Assembly: GCA_903813345.2 (NCBI GenBank)
Contig: CAIIXF020000007.1
Location: 13,062,714-13,126,713, forward strand
DNA: 64,000 bases
Origin: Owenia fusiformis
Taxonomy: Eukaryota > Annelida > Polychaeta > Sabellida > Oweniidae
Reading direction: 5' to 3'
Shown: piece after piece, positions 49,301 to 60,235 of the stretch
How positions within the stretch are numbered: the first letter of the stretch is position 1
Layout: the number at the start of each line of letters is the position of its first letter
Notes under the pieces: generated by a model
The model's database searches: none
What the model saw: only the letters and a program-made list of their open reading frames with translations
What the model was told of the DNA's origin: nothing
Position numbers and translations under genes: made by a program

Positions 49301-52300
49301 CAAACTGTGCCTATGCCAAATTCTACCCCTGTGTGTATGGTGGGCTTACATTGCTGTGGTGACTTAACTCCTACGATGCTAAGACTTATGCGGGATCTAG
49401 ATGTGATACAATGCTTGGTTTGTGTGAGTTGTTGCTACCACAGAATGAAAGAACAATCCAGTAAGTGAAATATTTTCTTTTATGTCCTTTTATATCCTTT
49501 CTTATTCAACATTGCATAATTTTACATGTTCTGATGAAGTTATATTTTCTTCAATATTTGAATATATGGTATGACTTGAATTGTAGTCTCCTAGTTTTAT
49601 TCAATTCAATAATCTGGTAATATTAGATATTTTAACAATTGGTTATGGTGAGATGTGTCCTTGTGCCATCCTCATGCTGCCAAACTAGGGGCTTGGGTGG
49701 CTCTGTCTTTAGCCATGCATCCCACACATGTTTGACTAACTCTAACAAGGAAGTTAGTAAAACATCACCACTTGAGAAATTGTTTGAGAAATCGTCATGT
49801 AGTAGTTTCTGCCACCATGTTGTAGATTCCAATATATCAGCTACATCAAACACATTGTTTTGGAAGTAACTACTTGGGGCATTGTTTGGGAAATCATCAT
49901 GTAGTTTCTGCCACCATGTTGTAGATTCCAATATTTCAGCTCCATCAAACACATTGTTTTGGAAGTAACTACTTGGGACATTGTTTGGGAAATCATCATC
50001 TAGTAGTTTCTGCCACCATTGTGTGTCACTGCTGTGTTTGACATGTTTCAACACCCACAGTAGTACAGTCAGTTCCACATGTTTGTAGGCAGCGTTCAAT
50101 ATCCTCACCTGTCTATCGGGTAATCTGTATCTGGTAGATACGTTTCCTTATAAAAATATCTTATCATGTATTGATATGAATCATTATCATCGTCTCCTCC
50201 AAATTGATTGAATATGTATTCTACTACATCCTCCAAACATCTTCCTACATTAAAGTCAGATCCTGTGCAACTTTTCTGATGATGCATGATGAGCAGTTTA
50301 TATGAGTAGGATGAGATGAGACCATCATATGGGTGCTTATGGTAGACATGCCAGTGGATCTTATTAAACAGATGGGAAATGTATTTCAATACAAGAAAAA
50401 GCTGTTTATGATGTCCAGTAGGTATGTGTAACTGGCAATCAGGTGCTTGGTGTGGAGTCTGCACTATTGATTCAGTCCAGTGGATTCCTTTAGGGCACTC
50501 AATACAACCACCTGGGTCTAAAGGTACCAATACAGATCCTTGGGTTTTCTGAATACAGAAACAGAGATCTATGTCTGTGGTGCCTAATGGTCCCCCCACC
50601 CTGAGCCATACACTAGGCCCATGTAGATGTTCATTCATTGAAAATTCCCCAAGTGTGTAGCTAGGGGGCTGTTTATTCTTAAGATCTTTCATGCCAATGT
50701 AGTGTGAACCATTGGTGTTCTCCAGGTATGTGTGCATTGCAGCATGGAGACTGTGCCTCATTTCTGCTGTCAACAAATAGGCAGTAGGGGGAGGACGAAG
50801 AAGAAAAGCATGTGAGGATTGAGATTTTAAAACTTTATAGCCTGTAGCTGTGATATGAAGTTGTTTCTGCACTTGTCCAGGGTGAATATTAACAACTCCA
50901 TATCCCTGTCCTGCCAATTTACATCCATCTCTTACATCACACACTTCAACTGAGGCTTCCTCAAACAGAGATAATATGTTTAGAAAGTCATACTCTGTTG
51001 GACTGATGATCTTTGTTTTTTCAATGTAACTGCCTCTAAGGATTGGGTCCTTGGTCTTGAATACTTGTGTGTATTCCCCAAAACCTGAACATATTGTCCT
51101 GACAAAGTCTCTTATGTATTCTGTATGATGTTCTAGCTGTGCTTCTGTGTATTTGTTGAAAATATCCACTTTCGCAGCTGTAACATTAATAAAGTCTGAT
51201 AGTTGTGCATAACCTGGATGAATTGCTTTGTATTTTCCAGAAGTATTCAGTGATGCTCTTGCCATTGCAATTACTTTTTTACAATAAGCCCCGAGACAGG
51301 TTAACTGACTATACGTCAAATATAAATTGAATTAGGTTAAATAACATAGCTTACACTCCCCTCCATATGTTTGGCAACCTGAAGTTTTCATTCCATAGCA
51401 TATCAATGTCAATTTGTTCCGTAATTACAAGAGTACAAAAACCCGTCAAGTTCTATGCTTTTTAAATAACTAAATATAAACAGGCTTTGATGAGTGATCT
51501 AATATGGGTCTTCTGGTTTCCAAACTTATAAAGGGGAGTGTAAGTCTCAAGTAGATGGACTTTGAATTATTAATTCTGATAGTATAGTATGCTGATAGTA
51601 TCAACAGTGCTAACACATTTATTGATCCAATTTTTCTTGTACTTTTAACTTTTAATTTAACATTCATCATTACTGTAGATATTTTAAATGTGCTAAGTGT
51701 AGCTATGACTTAAATACCAGTTGATGTATTTGGTGCAAATTTTATAGGGTTATACCTCATTGTTATAGGACCCTTGCTCGAGAATTTTCAATATTGCTAC
51801 TCAATTCAATATGGTCACCAATTTATCTTAACTTAAACCCCATCTATGGAATTTGGTCCATATTTTATTGGCTAATATCCTAGGGACAAGGGACCTCTGC
51901 TAAAGTAGGCATTTTCAAGATTGCTACACATTTCAAAATGATGACCATTTTTCTTAAAAATGTAATCTTTGATAACTAAAATACTAGTTGACTCTTTGGT
52001 TCAAAATATGCTCATGCTTTAGGGACATTTGACTCTCTTCAAAAAAAATGTTTCAAGATGTCTGCTCAATTCAGAATGGCTGTCATTTTTCACAAAACAT
52101 GTATCTTTAAAGAACCTGAATACCACTTATAGGATTTGGTCCTTTTATTGGCTAATGTCATGTGGGCATAGGCCCTCTGCTTAAGAAAGATTTCCAATGA
52201 GACCACTCAATTCAAAATGGCCACAATCTTTTTATCGCACTTTGAAAAAGTGCTATATTGCCGTTGTCTTGTGCTGTTGGGCGGGCGGGCGGGCGTGCAG

Positions 52301-55300
52301 GCGGGAGGGACATAAACCAAATCTTGTCATCAAATTTCCAGGATAACTGCTTACCTGTTCAACTTGAAATTTTTACAGATGCAAGAGCAGACTAGTACCA
52401 AGATCTGATTAGGTTAAGGGCATGCTGGGTAAACTACGTGGCGGCCATTTTGAATTTTTCAACAAATCTTGTCATCAAAATTCCAGGAAAACCACGTATC
52501 CATTCAACTTGAAATTTTTACAGATGCAAGAGCAGACTATTGCCAAGATCTGATTAGGTTTTGGGTATGCTGGCTGAATTACATGGTGGCCATTTTGAAT
52601 TTTTCAATTTGACGGCCATTTTGAATTTTTCAACTTGCTCCAAATTGACCAAATTTTTTTTTTAAAAACATCTACAAGTTCTCAGAAGTTCAAATCTGAC
52701 CTTAGATTTCAGATTTGACCTTTCAATTCAATTTGGCCATTCAATTTGGCGGCCATTTTGAATTTTTCAACTTGCTCCAAATTGACCAAATTTTTTTTTA
52801 AAAACATCTACAAGTTCTCAGAAGTTCAAATCTGACCTTAGATTTCAGATTTGACCTTTCATTCACCTTCAGTGACCTTGAAAAGGTCAAAAAAGTTGAT
52901 TTTCTAAATTGATATTTTGGATTTAAATTTAGGTCAGCTTAATTACAAAACACCTACTGAGGTCTGAAAAAGTTAAATTTTCAAGGTCGAAGGTCAAGGT
53001 CATTAAACTAGGTCACAAATGATGTTATCCAAGTTTCTCAAAGTTTGAGACTACAAATCAATTCTTGTCATCAAAATTCCAAGAAAACCGCTAACCTGTT
53101 CAACTTGAAATTTTTACACATGCAAGAGCAGACTAGTGCCAAGATCTGATTAGGTTAAGGGCATGCTGGGTAAACTACGTGGCGGCCATTTTTAATTTTT
53201 CAACAAATCTTGTCATCAAAATTCCAGAAAAACCACTTATCCGTTCAACTTGAAATTTTTACAGATGCAAGAGCAGACTATTGCCAAGATCTGATTAGGT
53301 TTTGGGTATGCTGGCTGAATTACATGGTGGCCATTTTGAATTTTTCAATTTGGCGGCCATTTTGAATTTTTCAACTTGCTCCAAATTGACCAAATTCTTT
53401 TTTAAAAAACATCTACAAGTTCTCAGAAGTTCAAATCTGACCTTAGATTTCAGATTTGACCTTTCATTCACCTTCAGTGACCTTGAAAAGGTCAAAAAAG
53501 TTGATTTTCTAAATTGATATTTTGGATTTAAATTTAGGTCAGCTTAATTACAAAACACCTACTGAGGTCTGAAAAAGTTAAATTTTCAAGGTCGAAGGTC
53601 AAGGTCATTAAACTAGGTCACAAATGATGTTATCCAAGTTTCTCAAAGTTTGAGACTACAAATCAATTCTTGTCATCAAAATTCCAAGAAAACCGCTAAC
53701 CTGTTCAACTTGAAATTTTTACACATGCAATAGCAGACTAGTGCCATGATCTGATTAGGTTTAGGGCATGCTGGGTAAACTACGTGGTGGCCATTTTTAA
53801 TTTTTCAACCAATCTTGTCATCAAAATTCGAGGAAAACCACTTATCCGTTCAACTTGAAATTTTTACAGATCCAAGAGCAGACTATTGCCAAGATCTGAT
53901 TAGGTTTTGGGTATGCTGGCTGAATTACATGGTGGCCATTTTGAATTTTTCAATTTGGCGGCCATTTTGAATTTTTCAACTTGCTCCAAATTGACCAAAT
54001 TTCTTTTTTAAAAACATCTACAAGTTCTCAGAAGTTCAAATCTGACCTTAGATTTCAGATTTGACCTTTCATTCACCTTCAGTGACCTTGAAAAGGTCAA
54101 AAAGTTGATTTTCTAAATTGATATTTTGGATTTAAATTTAGGTCAGCTTAATTACAAAACACCTACTGAGGTCTGAAAAAGTTAAATTTTCAAGGTCGAA
54201 GGTCAAGGTCATTAAACTAGGTCACAAATGATGTTATCCAAGTTTCTCAAAGTTTGAGACTACAAATCAATTCTTGTCATCAAAATTCCAAGAAAACCGC
54301 TAACCTGTTCAACTTGAAATTTTTACACATGCAATAGCAGACTAGTGCCAAGATCTGATTAGGTTTAGGGCATGCTGGGTAAACTATGTGGCGGCCATTT
54401 TTAATTTTTCAACAAATCTTCATCAGAATTCCAGGAAAACCACTTATCCGTTCAACTTGAAATTTTTACAGATGCAAGAGCAGACTATTGCCAAGATCTG
54501 ATTAGGTTTTGGGTGTGCTGGCTGAATTACATGGTGGCCATTTTGAATTTTTCAATTTGGCGGCCATTTTGAATTTTTCAACTTGCTCCAAATTGACCAA
54601 ATTTTTTTTTTAAAAACATCTACAAGTTCTCAGAAGTTCAAATCTGACCTTAGATTTCAGATTTGACCTTTCATTCACCTTCAGTGACCTTGAAAAGGTC
54701 AAAAAAGTTGATTTTCTAAATTGATATTTTGGATTTAAATTTAGGTCAGCTTAATTACAAAACACCTACTGAGGTCTGAAAAAGTTAAATTTTCAAGGTC
54801 GAAGGTTATCAAATTAGGTCACAAACGATGTTATCTAAATTTTCCCAAAGTTCCAGACTACAAATAAATTCTTGTCATCAAAATTGCAGGAAAACCGCTA
54901 ACCTTGTCAACTTGAAATGTTTACAGATGCAAGAGCAGACTAGTGCCAAGGTCTGATTAGGTTTTGGCCATGCTGGGTAAATTGCATGGTGGCCAGTTTG
55001 CTCTTCAAAGTGCGATATTTATCACTGTGTGTCTTGTCTTACAGATTTCTTGAAAGGAATGTTGAGAGTATCCCAAATTCCTTATCGTGAATTTAACCCT
55101 CACATCTTACTAACAGAAGCAAAGTTGTATTTTTGTTTCTTGTTGTTCGAAAATATAATCCTTGATAATATACCATTTGTAGGATTTGTTCTAAATTTTA
55201 AATGCTGATGCCATATGGGCATAGTATTTAGCTCAAGAAAAATTTCTCAGAATTATTGCTGAATTCAAAATACTCACCATATATTTTTCTATACTGAAAT

Positions 55301-58300
55301 ACTTATTGTAGATTGGTTCCAAGTTTATGTGCTGATGCCTTATTGGCATAGGACTCTGGTCAAGAAGAAATGCTGAATTCCAAAATGCCACCATTCTCAT
55401 GGAAAATTATGGTTTTTCTGAGAACACAAATACAACTGAGTTACCAGATTTGGTCCGAATTTTATATGCAGTACTTTATGAGTCATAAAACCTTTGTTTA
55501 AAGAAAGATATTTAATATACTATAAAATAGTATGGTGTCATGTCACATCAGGGGTATAATTTTTCCAAAAGGAGCCAAAATCTCTATTTCTTGGTTATTT
55601 CTATCATGTAATTCCCAAACTGACAAGGCATTTAATAAAACACATGTATGTTTTATATGGTGGGATGTGCTACTCCCAGCAGTTGTGGTTTTCTAGTTTT
55701 TTCATTTTAACTCACAGATACATGTTTGTACGTTTGTTCGTATGTCATATTATTTGGTGTTAAATTACATTATATTTAGATAAAAGCATTGTGAATTTCC
55801 CGATAAGCAAGACAGTATCAGAAACTATAAGAACATCCAAAGTACCTGATTGGTCACTGACCAGATTTGCGATGAGGCTTGCAGCCCAGGAGACAAAAGC
55901 CAGATGGCAGCACCAGTCTGCAGAAGAACACGATCTCCACATGAAACATGTTGCATACCGTGGCTTAGTAGAGTTGTACATGGAAAAGGGTATATACAAA
56001 TTATGATTTTTAAAGCAAGCATATTATAGAATATGGTTTAGATTTTAATTTACTCTAGCCTATTAATACAGTAGGTATGGAATAATCCACATATGATACA
56101 TTCATAGAAATTGTAGAAAAGTATTATTTGAGTGACATCTTTTATATGTTCAGGTAATTATTTCATTTAAAGTCCCCGTGTAATGTTTGAAAATATGTCT
56201 TTATCAATCATTTACTATTTGTCATGACTTTAAAAATTATTTTAGAGATTTTTTTTTCATTTCTCAAATATTCAAAGGATTGGTATCGATATGGAGAACT
56301 GAATTCAACAATGTTTTTCTCTTAAACCAATCATTGAAAACATTCTGTAAAAAAACACGGTATTTTATGTAATGTTGACTGATTGACAACAATTTAATGC
56401 GAAAATTATTTAGAAATATTTTATACAAGTATAACTGTTTTTGTTAACATTTTTGTTTTTTTAGTGCAATTGTTTTTGCTCCTTTCTACCAATTCTTGAG
56501 AATGAAACAAAATGTCTTTTCGAACCTTGTTGGAACAAAATAGCATATACAACATGTTTTTAGACCTCTCAATATTATAGTTATACAAAGGAATTTTTGG
56601 TTGATTTTAAAAAAGTATTCAAAAAATTAAAACAAAATCCCCCCAAATAGATAAAAATCAAGAAAAACCTTTTATTTCATCAACAAGATACTTTTTTAAA
56701 ATCAACCCAAATTTCCTTTGTTCAATTACAATATTGAGAGACCTAAACATGTTGTGTTTATGTCGTTTTGTTCCAATGAGGTTCGGAAAGATGTTTCATT
56801 CCACTCTGGAAACATGATACCAAGAACAAAACAAGTGTTTGATGTGTTTTCTAAAACAATATAGATGAAAGTATATATATACTTTTCAAATTATATTGTT
56901 ACCATTCAAAAGATGACCATTAGATTGACACTGTGTAAATTTGTCAGAATTTTTTGAAGACTGGTTTAAGAGAAACGTGTGTTCAAAAAGTTCGCCATAT
57001 CGATACCCATCCTTTCCCACCATTTTTCAAAAAAAGTTGAAATTTTTTAATCATCAAATATTCCACCATACATTTCAAAAAAGATTATCCCTTTAACACC
57101 TATGCAAAGATTGGAAATTGGACACACTATATCAATAAAAAATGCCATATCTATGACCCACTCATGTGGCCAAAAAATTTTGAAATTTTATGTTGATCTG
57201 TTCTAAATATGCTTTAAAATAAACCAATGTTGAGGAATATATTTAGATATTATTGTACCATTGGTTTCTATGAGAACTAAAATTTTGAAATGCATTTTTC
57301 TCTGGACCATTTTCATGGATTGATGAATTCATTTATCGCTTATATATGAACGGAATTTCTTAATTTTTTCGGCAAAAAACATCTAAGGATGGATATTTTG
57401 CATTGGTATGATACTTTGATAACATTGGGTGGGATTACAATTTTAGCCAAAGTGGTTTAAACTTTATATTGTGACTTTAATATTTGTGATTACCTTTTTT
57501 ATTTATTTTAACTTGCCTTTAATTTGCATTAATCAACAATGCATTGTTTGTTGATTCCTCTTTTCCTTATTTCATATTGCTTATTTGGATCCTCAATACT
57601 TTGTAGTTGTTTTGATGAATTAATCATAGAGGATCACAGAAGAAATACAATTTGTGAAGTTATGATGAAGAAAAATTCATTACGTTAAAAGAAGCTAATG
57701 AGATTCTGACATGACATTCTTGCAAACAGTAATTGAATTTATACACTCAAATATATGTTAATCCACATTAAAGAAACACTGGATACAATCTTTGATTTAT
57801 GAAATTAAAGAGGAAGTTTCTATAGAGGAGTATATCAAGTAACGTGTGTTGCATTTTTGGCTCATTATTGTGAAGTGTAAATTAACACTTCAATGTACTA
57901 AAATGTACACGCTCAACAAAGTTTAGTAATCTAAAATTTGGATGATGTTTTAGAGGGGACTGTTCTGAAGAAGTGTCACAGAAAGCCTGCAAAGAAAGAA
58001 CATTATGGTTCCTTTGATGCCTATGTTCATGGTATTCTTGAGCGTTCAACCATTGAAGGTATGCTCTTTGTATTGACATTAAAATACTTTATTACATATA
58101 TTATTAACAGTATTTATATTTTATGAAACATAGATGGTATAATATTATACAAACTGCAATCATAGTTAGGGGGACATCATACTCTATTTAGCAGAGTTAA
58201 AATGAATTGTATATGGATATGTAGAATTCAGCTTAATGTTCATTCAATGTATTGAGGCAGTAAAATGGACTAGAAGGTAAAATGATCGAGAAGACTTATA

Positions 58301-59345
58301 AAAATTCCCACAATTTTACAATATTTCACCATCATTCCATGTCATGCCTATTTTATTAAAAGTCCCAATTTTTTTCTAAAGGCCTTTTTGGGCATTTCTG
58401 GGTTTAAGGCCTTATTTTTATATATTTGGCCAAATTCTCAAGAAAATGGCAAAGGGCCAATCTTTTGATTTTTGCCAAAAATTTGCCCCCCCCCCTTCTT
58501 GGTTCCCAGATCCGCCCTGATAACTGAGGTTAAATACTTAGTTGTAAATGTCATTTGTGAATACCTTGACAGTTGGCATTTATTTGAAATTCAGGCAAAC
58601 CATTGAGTGAGGTTGAGAAAGATCACCATTCAGCCAACCTAAAGAAATTGTATGTTGAAAATGAAGAGAATTTTAAGTACATTGAGCCTATAACTGTAAG
58701 TACATTGAGCCTATAACTGTAAGTACATTGAGCCTATAACTGTAAGTACATTGACAATTGAACCATTGTCCAGTAAGCCATTTCTTTGACAAATTATATT
58801 CTGGAATACATTGCATGTAAAATCTGGAAAGCTAGCTGAACCTGTAGAACTATTTTCTGTAAACTTCCTTTGGGTGGCTGGGGATCATGTCTTTACCTTG
58901 ATTTAAACTTTTTAGGTTTTTATAGCACCCTTTGGGATGACACAAAAAATCTATGTTGATATGGCTATGACCCCGAGCTGTCCTTTAACCTTGACCCCAT
59001 CCATATGCTCTATCTTGTCCTCAACAGGTGATGATACTTGTTACCATAGATTCAGCAAATCCCGGATGAGGAAGATAACAATCATTTAGTTATATTCACA
59101 AACCATGAATCTGATTAATAGCCATATCCTGGTCTCATTCATCCTATGAAACTATAATTCACCTTTAATGACATTTTAATGACTTTCAGGCGTTGCAAGT
59201 TGTTCTCCAGCCAGTTCTAGAAACTCTTATCACTTTAGACAGAATGATATTTTTACGAGAGAATGGCATCTCCGCTGAGATTAAACCAATATTTGATGAA
59301 TACGTCTCACCTAGGAATTTAGCATTATTGGCGAATAAAACATAA
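46194..59345 (+). CDS. METTL25: METTL25-family methyltransferase-like protein, 8 coding exons, complete
   Basis: Coding exons: 46194-46322, 46669-46734, 47007-47228, 48776-49460, 55780-55989, 57954-58058, 58595-58695, 59190-59345. Every junction is GT-AG and in phase; 557 residues, close to vertebrate METTL25. The N-terminus (LHRHEWIFNFAVTDFFTLKV), the SAM-binding motif VVIDIGSGLGYLGQ across the third intron, and VGLHCCGDLTPTMLRLM with CVSCCYHRM are family hallmarks. Residues of about 165-320 are a Ser/Gln-rich, poorly conserved insert. The C-terminus (FDAYVHGILE, LDRMIFLRENG) also fits. The family is a predicted SAM-dependent methyltransferase whose substrate is unsettled; a METTL25B identity is possible. 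Its large intron contains an antisense cGAS-like gene. Confidence 0.93.
46669..46734 (+). CDS. METTL25: METTL25 exon, 66 nt
   Basis: Between TTTTATAG and GTAAAT, in phase 0. It encodes WRNSLESLSNAELNQVPFGF and then IK. Confidence 0.9.
47007..47228 (+). CDS. METTL25: METTL25 exon with first half of SAM motif
   Basis: Between ATTTCCAG and GTACGT, in phase 0. It encodes ENWPESLKNFITMATNCSSP through the NP and KKIHEV segments to VKVVIDIGSGL. The glycine-rich loop is completed in the next exon. Confidence 0.93.
47587..48605. mobile_element. Satellite-cored hairpin-ended element in METTL25 intron (GGTACGATA type)
   Basis: It starts with a hairpin in which TATCGTACCT pairs with AGGTACGATA, followed by a GGGCGGCGGGCGGCG tract. 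Then come about five units of about 155 bp (CAGGGATGTTTCTACATATC, AAGGTGGCCATTTTGGATTT). It ends with AGGTACGATATTG, the inverted form of the start. The interior does not code. Confidence 0.75.
48776..49460 (+). CDS. METTL25: METTL25 large exon
   Basis: The acceptor is GCATTTCTAG and the donor GTAAGT; phase 0 to phase 1. It opens GYLGQVLSATYGYRVIGFES, carries a Ser/Gln/Lys-rich variable region, then VGLHCCGDLTPTMLRLMRDL and CVSCCYHRMKEQS. Confidence 0.93.
49632..50104 (-). pseudogene. Out-of-frame C-terminal continuation of the cGAS-like gene with internal repeats
   Basis: Directly at the stop of the previous frame, the frame two bases on reads VRILNAAYKHVELTVLLWVL and on for about 155 residues to a stop at 49632. 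It contains a roughly 33-residue unit (TTWWQKL-DDFPNN...SSYFQNNVFD-A-ILES) two to three times. A one-base loss or two-base gain near 50110 would explain the break. An AATAAA signal on the minus strand at 49601-49596 lies just after the second stop, supporting one transcript. Alternatives are a sequencing error or a truncating allele. Confidence 0.6.
49772..50030 (-). repeat. About 99-bp tandem repeat inside the cGAS-like 3' coding region
   Basis: Units include CTGCCACCATGTTGTAGATT and ACACATTGTTTTGGAAGTAA on the plus strand, two full copies and two partial ones. Length near 99-102 bp keeps the minus-strand frame. Confidence 0.85.
50105..51265 (-). CDS. cGAS-like / Mab-21-domain nucleotidyltransferase, intronless, antisense in METTL25 intron
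   Basis: The ATG at 51265 opens MARASLNTSGKYKAIHPGYA; the frame continues upstream to 51319 without a better start. The nucleotidyltransferase signature is visible: GSYIEKTKIISPTEYDF (GS at residues 78-79, acidic pair E91 and D93) and a third acidic site in TTDIDLCF (D234). The Mab-21 C-terminal helical part follows (KQLFLVLKYISHLF, SSYSYKLLIMHH). All three metal-binding acids are therefore present, unlike Mab-21 proteins proper. cGAS-like receptors make cyclic dinucleotides on sensing nucleic acid (family knowledge); I cannot predict the ligand. This frame stops at 50105 after 386 residues, but coding-like sequence continues in another frame. Confidence 0.85.
   Translation of the reverse strand: MARASLNTSGKYKAIHPGYAQLSDFINVTAAKVDIFNKYTEAQLEHHTEYIRDFVRTICSGFGEYTQVFKTKDPILRGSYIEKTKIISPTEYDFLNILSLFEEASVEVCDVRDGCKLAGQGYGVVNIHPGQVQKQLHITATGYKVLKSQSSHAFLLRPPPTAYLLTAEMRHSLHAAMHTYLENTNGSHYIGMKDLKNKQPPSYTLGEFSMNEHLHGPSVWLRVGGPLGTTDIDLCFCIQKTQGSVLVPLDPGGCIECPKGIHWTESIVQTPHQAPDCQLHIPTGHHKQLFLVLKYISHLFNKIHWHVYHKHPYDGLISSYSYKLLIMHHQKSCTGSDFNVGRCLEDVVEYIFNQFGGDDDNDSYQYMIRYFYKETYLPDTDYPIDR
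51266..52235. repeat. METTL25 intron with degenerate units
   Basis: From about 51700, loosely repeated units of about 200 bp share words such as CAATTCAAAATGG, ATTTGGTCC and TTTTATTGGCTAAT. No promoter for the cGAS-like gene is evident upstream of 51265. Confidence 0.5.
52236..55013. mobile_element. Satellite-cored hairpin-ended element in METTL25 intron (AAAGTGCGATA type)
   Basis: It starts with a hairpin in which TATCGCACTTTG pairs imperfectly with AAAGTGCTATA, then a GGGCGGGCGGGCGGGCG tract. Then come about 4.5 copies of a roughly 605-bp unit (e.g. ATTCTTGTCATCAAAATTCC near 53063, 53668, 54270, 54870). It ends with CAAAGTGCGATA. It has the same plan as 47587-48605 with different sequence, and no coding. 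Confidence 0.78.
55014..55779. other. METTL25 intron, nothing notable
   Basis: AT-rich, with faint copies of the degenerate intron units seen at 51.7-52.2 kb. No exon of METTL25 fits here. Confidence 0.5.
55780..55989 (+). CDS. METTL25: METTL25 exon
   Basis: The acceptor is ACATTATATTTAG and the donor GTATAT; phase 1 to phase 1. It encodes KSIVNFPISKTVSETIRTSK and then WSLTRFAMRLAAQETKARWQ, ending YRGLVELYMEK. Confidence 0.92.
55990..57953. other. METTL25 intron with a diverged inverted repeat
   Basis: Around 56530-56620 and 56690-56800, ACCTCTCAATATTATAGTTA-type sequence faces an inverted ATTACAATATTGAGAGACCT, so a MITE-like inverted repeat spans about 56290-57010. Otherwise AT-rich. Confidence 0.55.
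57954..58058 (+). CDS. METTL25: METTL25 exon
   Basis: The acceptor is GATGTTTTAG and the donor GTATGC; phase 1 to phase 1. It encodes GTVLKKCHRKPAKKEHYGSF and then DAYVHGILERSTIE. Confidence 0.9.
58059..58594. other. METTL25 intron
   Basis: Near 58470-58520 is a C-run followed by GGTTCCCAGATCCGCCCTGA, a word often seen at ends of interspersed repeats. Nothing else. Confidence 0.5.
58595..58695 (+). CDS. METTL25: METTL25 exon with triplicated donor
   Basis: The acceptor is TGAAATTCAG and the donor GTAAGT; phase 1 to phase 0. It encodes KPLSEVEKDHHSANLKKLYV and then ENFKYIEPIT. The exon end plus donor is repeated twice more. Confidence 0.9.
58676..58760 (+). repeat. 23-bp tandem repeat of METTL25 exon end and donor, 3 copies
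   Basis: The unit TACATTGAGCCTATAACT followed by GTAAG gives consensus donors at 58696, 58719 and 58742. Use of either distal donor would add 23 or 46 nt and bring in a TAA stop. Confidence 0.92.
58761..59189. other. METTL25 last intron, nothing notable
   Basis: AT-rich intron, no structure recognised beyond the end of the donor repeat. Confidence 0.6.
59190..59345 (+). CDS. METTL25: METTL25 terminal exon
   Basis: The acceptor is ATGACTTTCAG, in phase 0. It encodes ALQVVLQPVLETLITLDRMI and ends RNLALLANKT, stop at 59343-59345. Confidence 0.92.
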   Translation, partial: ALQVVLQPVLETLITLDRMIFLRENGISAEIKPIFDEYVSPRNLALLANKT

Positions 59346-59668
59346 AATATGGAAATGTTGCAGTAAACCTAAAGCAGAATGACATTACCAAAGAGATCAA
59401 AGATGTCGGAAAATAACAAACTTCAGATAGTGGAGCAGAAATGATTGATAGCTGTTCTGATGTATTATAGATGACAAGCCATAGATAATTCTTGTAGTGT
59501 CCCTTGGCATCTCAATTTGAAACTCATGAAAATAATGAAATGGAACTAAATAAGCAGAAATTGTATAGGATAGAGAAACAGTGAGAAGAATAACTGGCAA
59601 ATGATTCTTATAGCGCATTTTGGAGGCTGTCATCTCAATTTGACTTTACAGGAAAAAGAACAATACTA

Positions 59669-59674
59669 AATAAA
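59669..59674 (+). terminator. METTL25 candidate polyadenylation signal
   Basis: AATAAA about 325 nt after the METTL25 stop codon, the first canonical signal I see downstream. Confidence 0.5.
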
Positions 59675-60039
59675 GAAATATAAACTAACAGTATTGTACT
59701 ATTGCACAAAGTACATTTTAATGGATTACATTTAATTAGTTTACGATAGAATAACTATTGACTCATTCCTATCTACCACATGGGTTGATTTGTTTACATA
59801 TACCAAGACTATCGTGAAATCGAAAAAATATAATTAAAGATAAATATTCTGCTCTAGCACTTAAATAGCCAGGCTTTGTGAACAGTATGGATAAGTTACA
59901 GTTGAATGCGTTTCTACAAATATAGAAAGGTAATATTTGAGAATGAAGCTAAGATTACGGTTTAATGCAAGAGCAGATGGAATTCTCAGTTGAGGTTATT
60001 GGAATTTATTTAAAGGACAAAATGCTTAACATGTATTAA

Positions 60040-60235
60040 AAAGAAGAAATGGAGAAGCCCAGATGTTTGTCTATGTGAGGAAATAATACAACAAATATCT
60101 AAAAAGAAGAAATGGAGTAGCCCAGATGTTTGTCTATGTGAGGAAACAATACAACAAATATCTAAAAAGAAGAAATGGAGTAGCCCAGATGTTTGTCTAT
60201 GTGAGGAAATAATACAACAAATATCTATTGAATGT
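60040..60235. repeat. 63-bp tandem repeat, 3 copies
   Basis: Units contain AAAAAGAAGAAATGGAGTAG and GATGTTTGTCTATGTGAGGA, very similar to each other. No gene association. Confidence 0.9.

Noticed and set aside
51266-51319. Extension of the cGAS-like gene to a TTG start at 51319
   Set aside because: TTG is not a usual animal start. The first ATG in frame is at 51265 and leaves the whole catalytic domain intact.
55046-55200. Possible METTL25 exon after TCTTACAG (frame DFLKGMLRVSQIPY)
   Set aside because: The phase would fit, but the residues do not resemble the family, no good donor follows, and the exon at 55780 joins the previous one directly.
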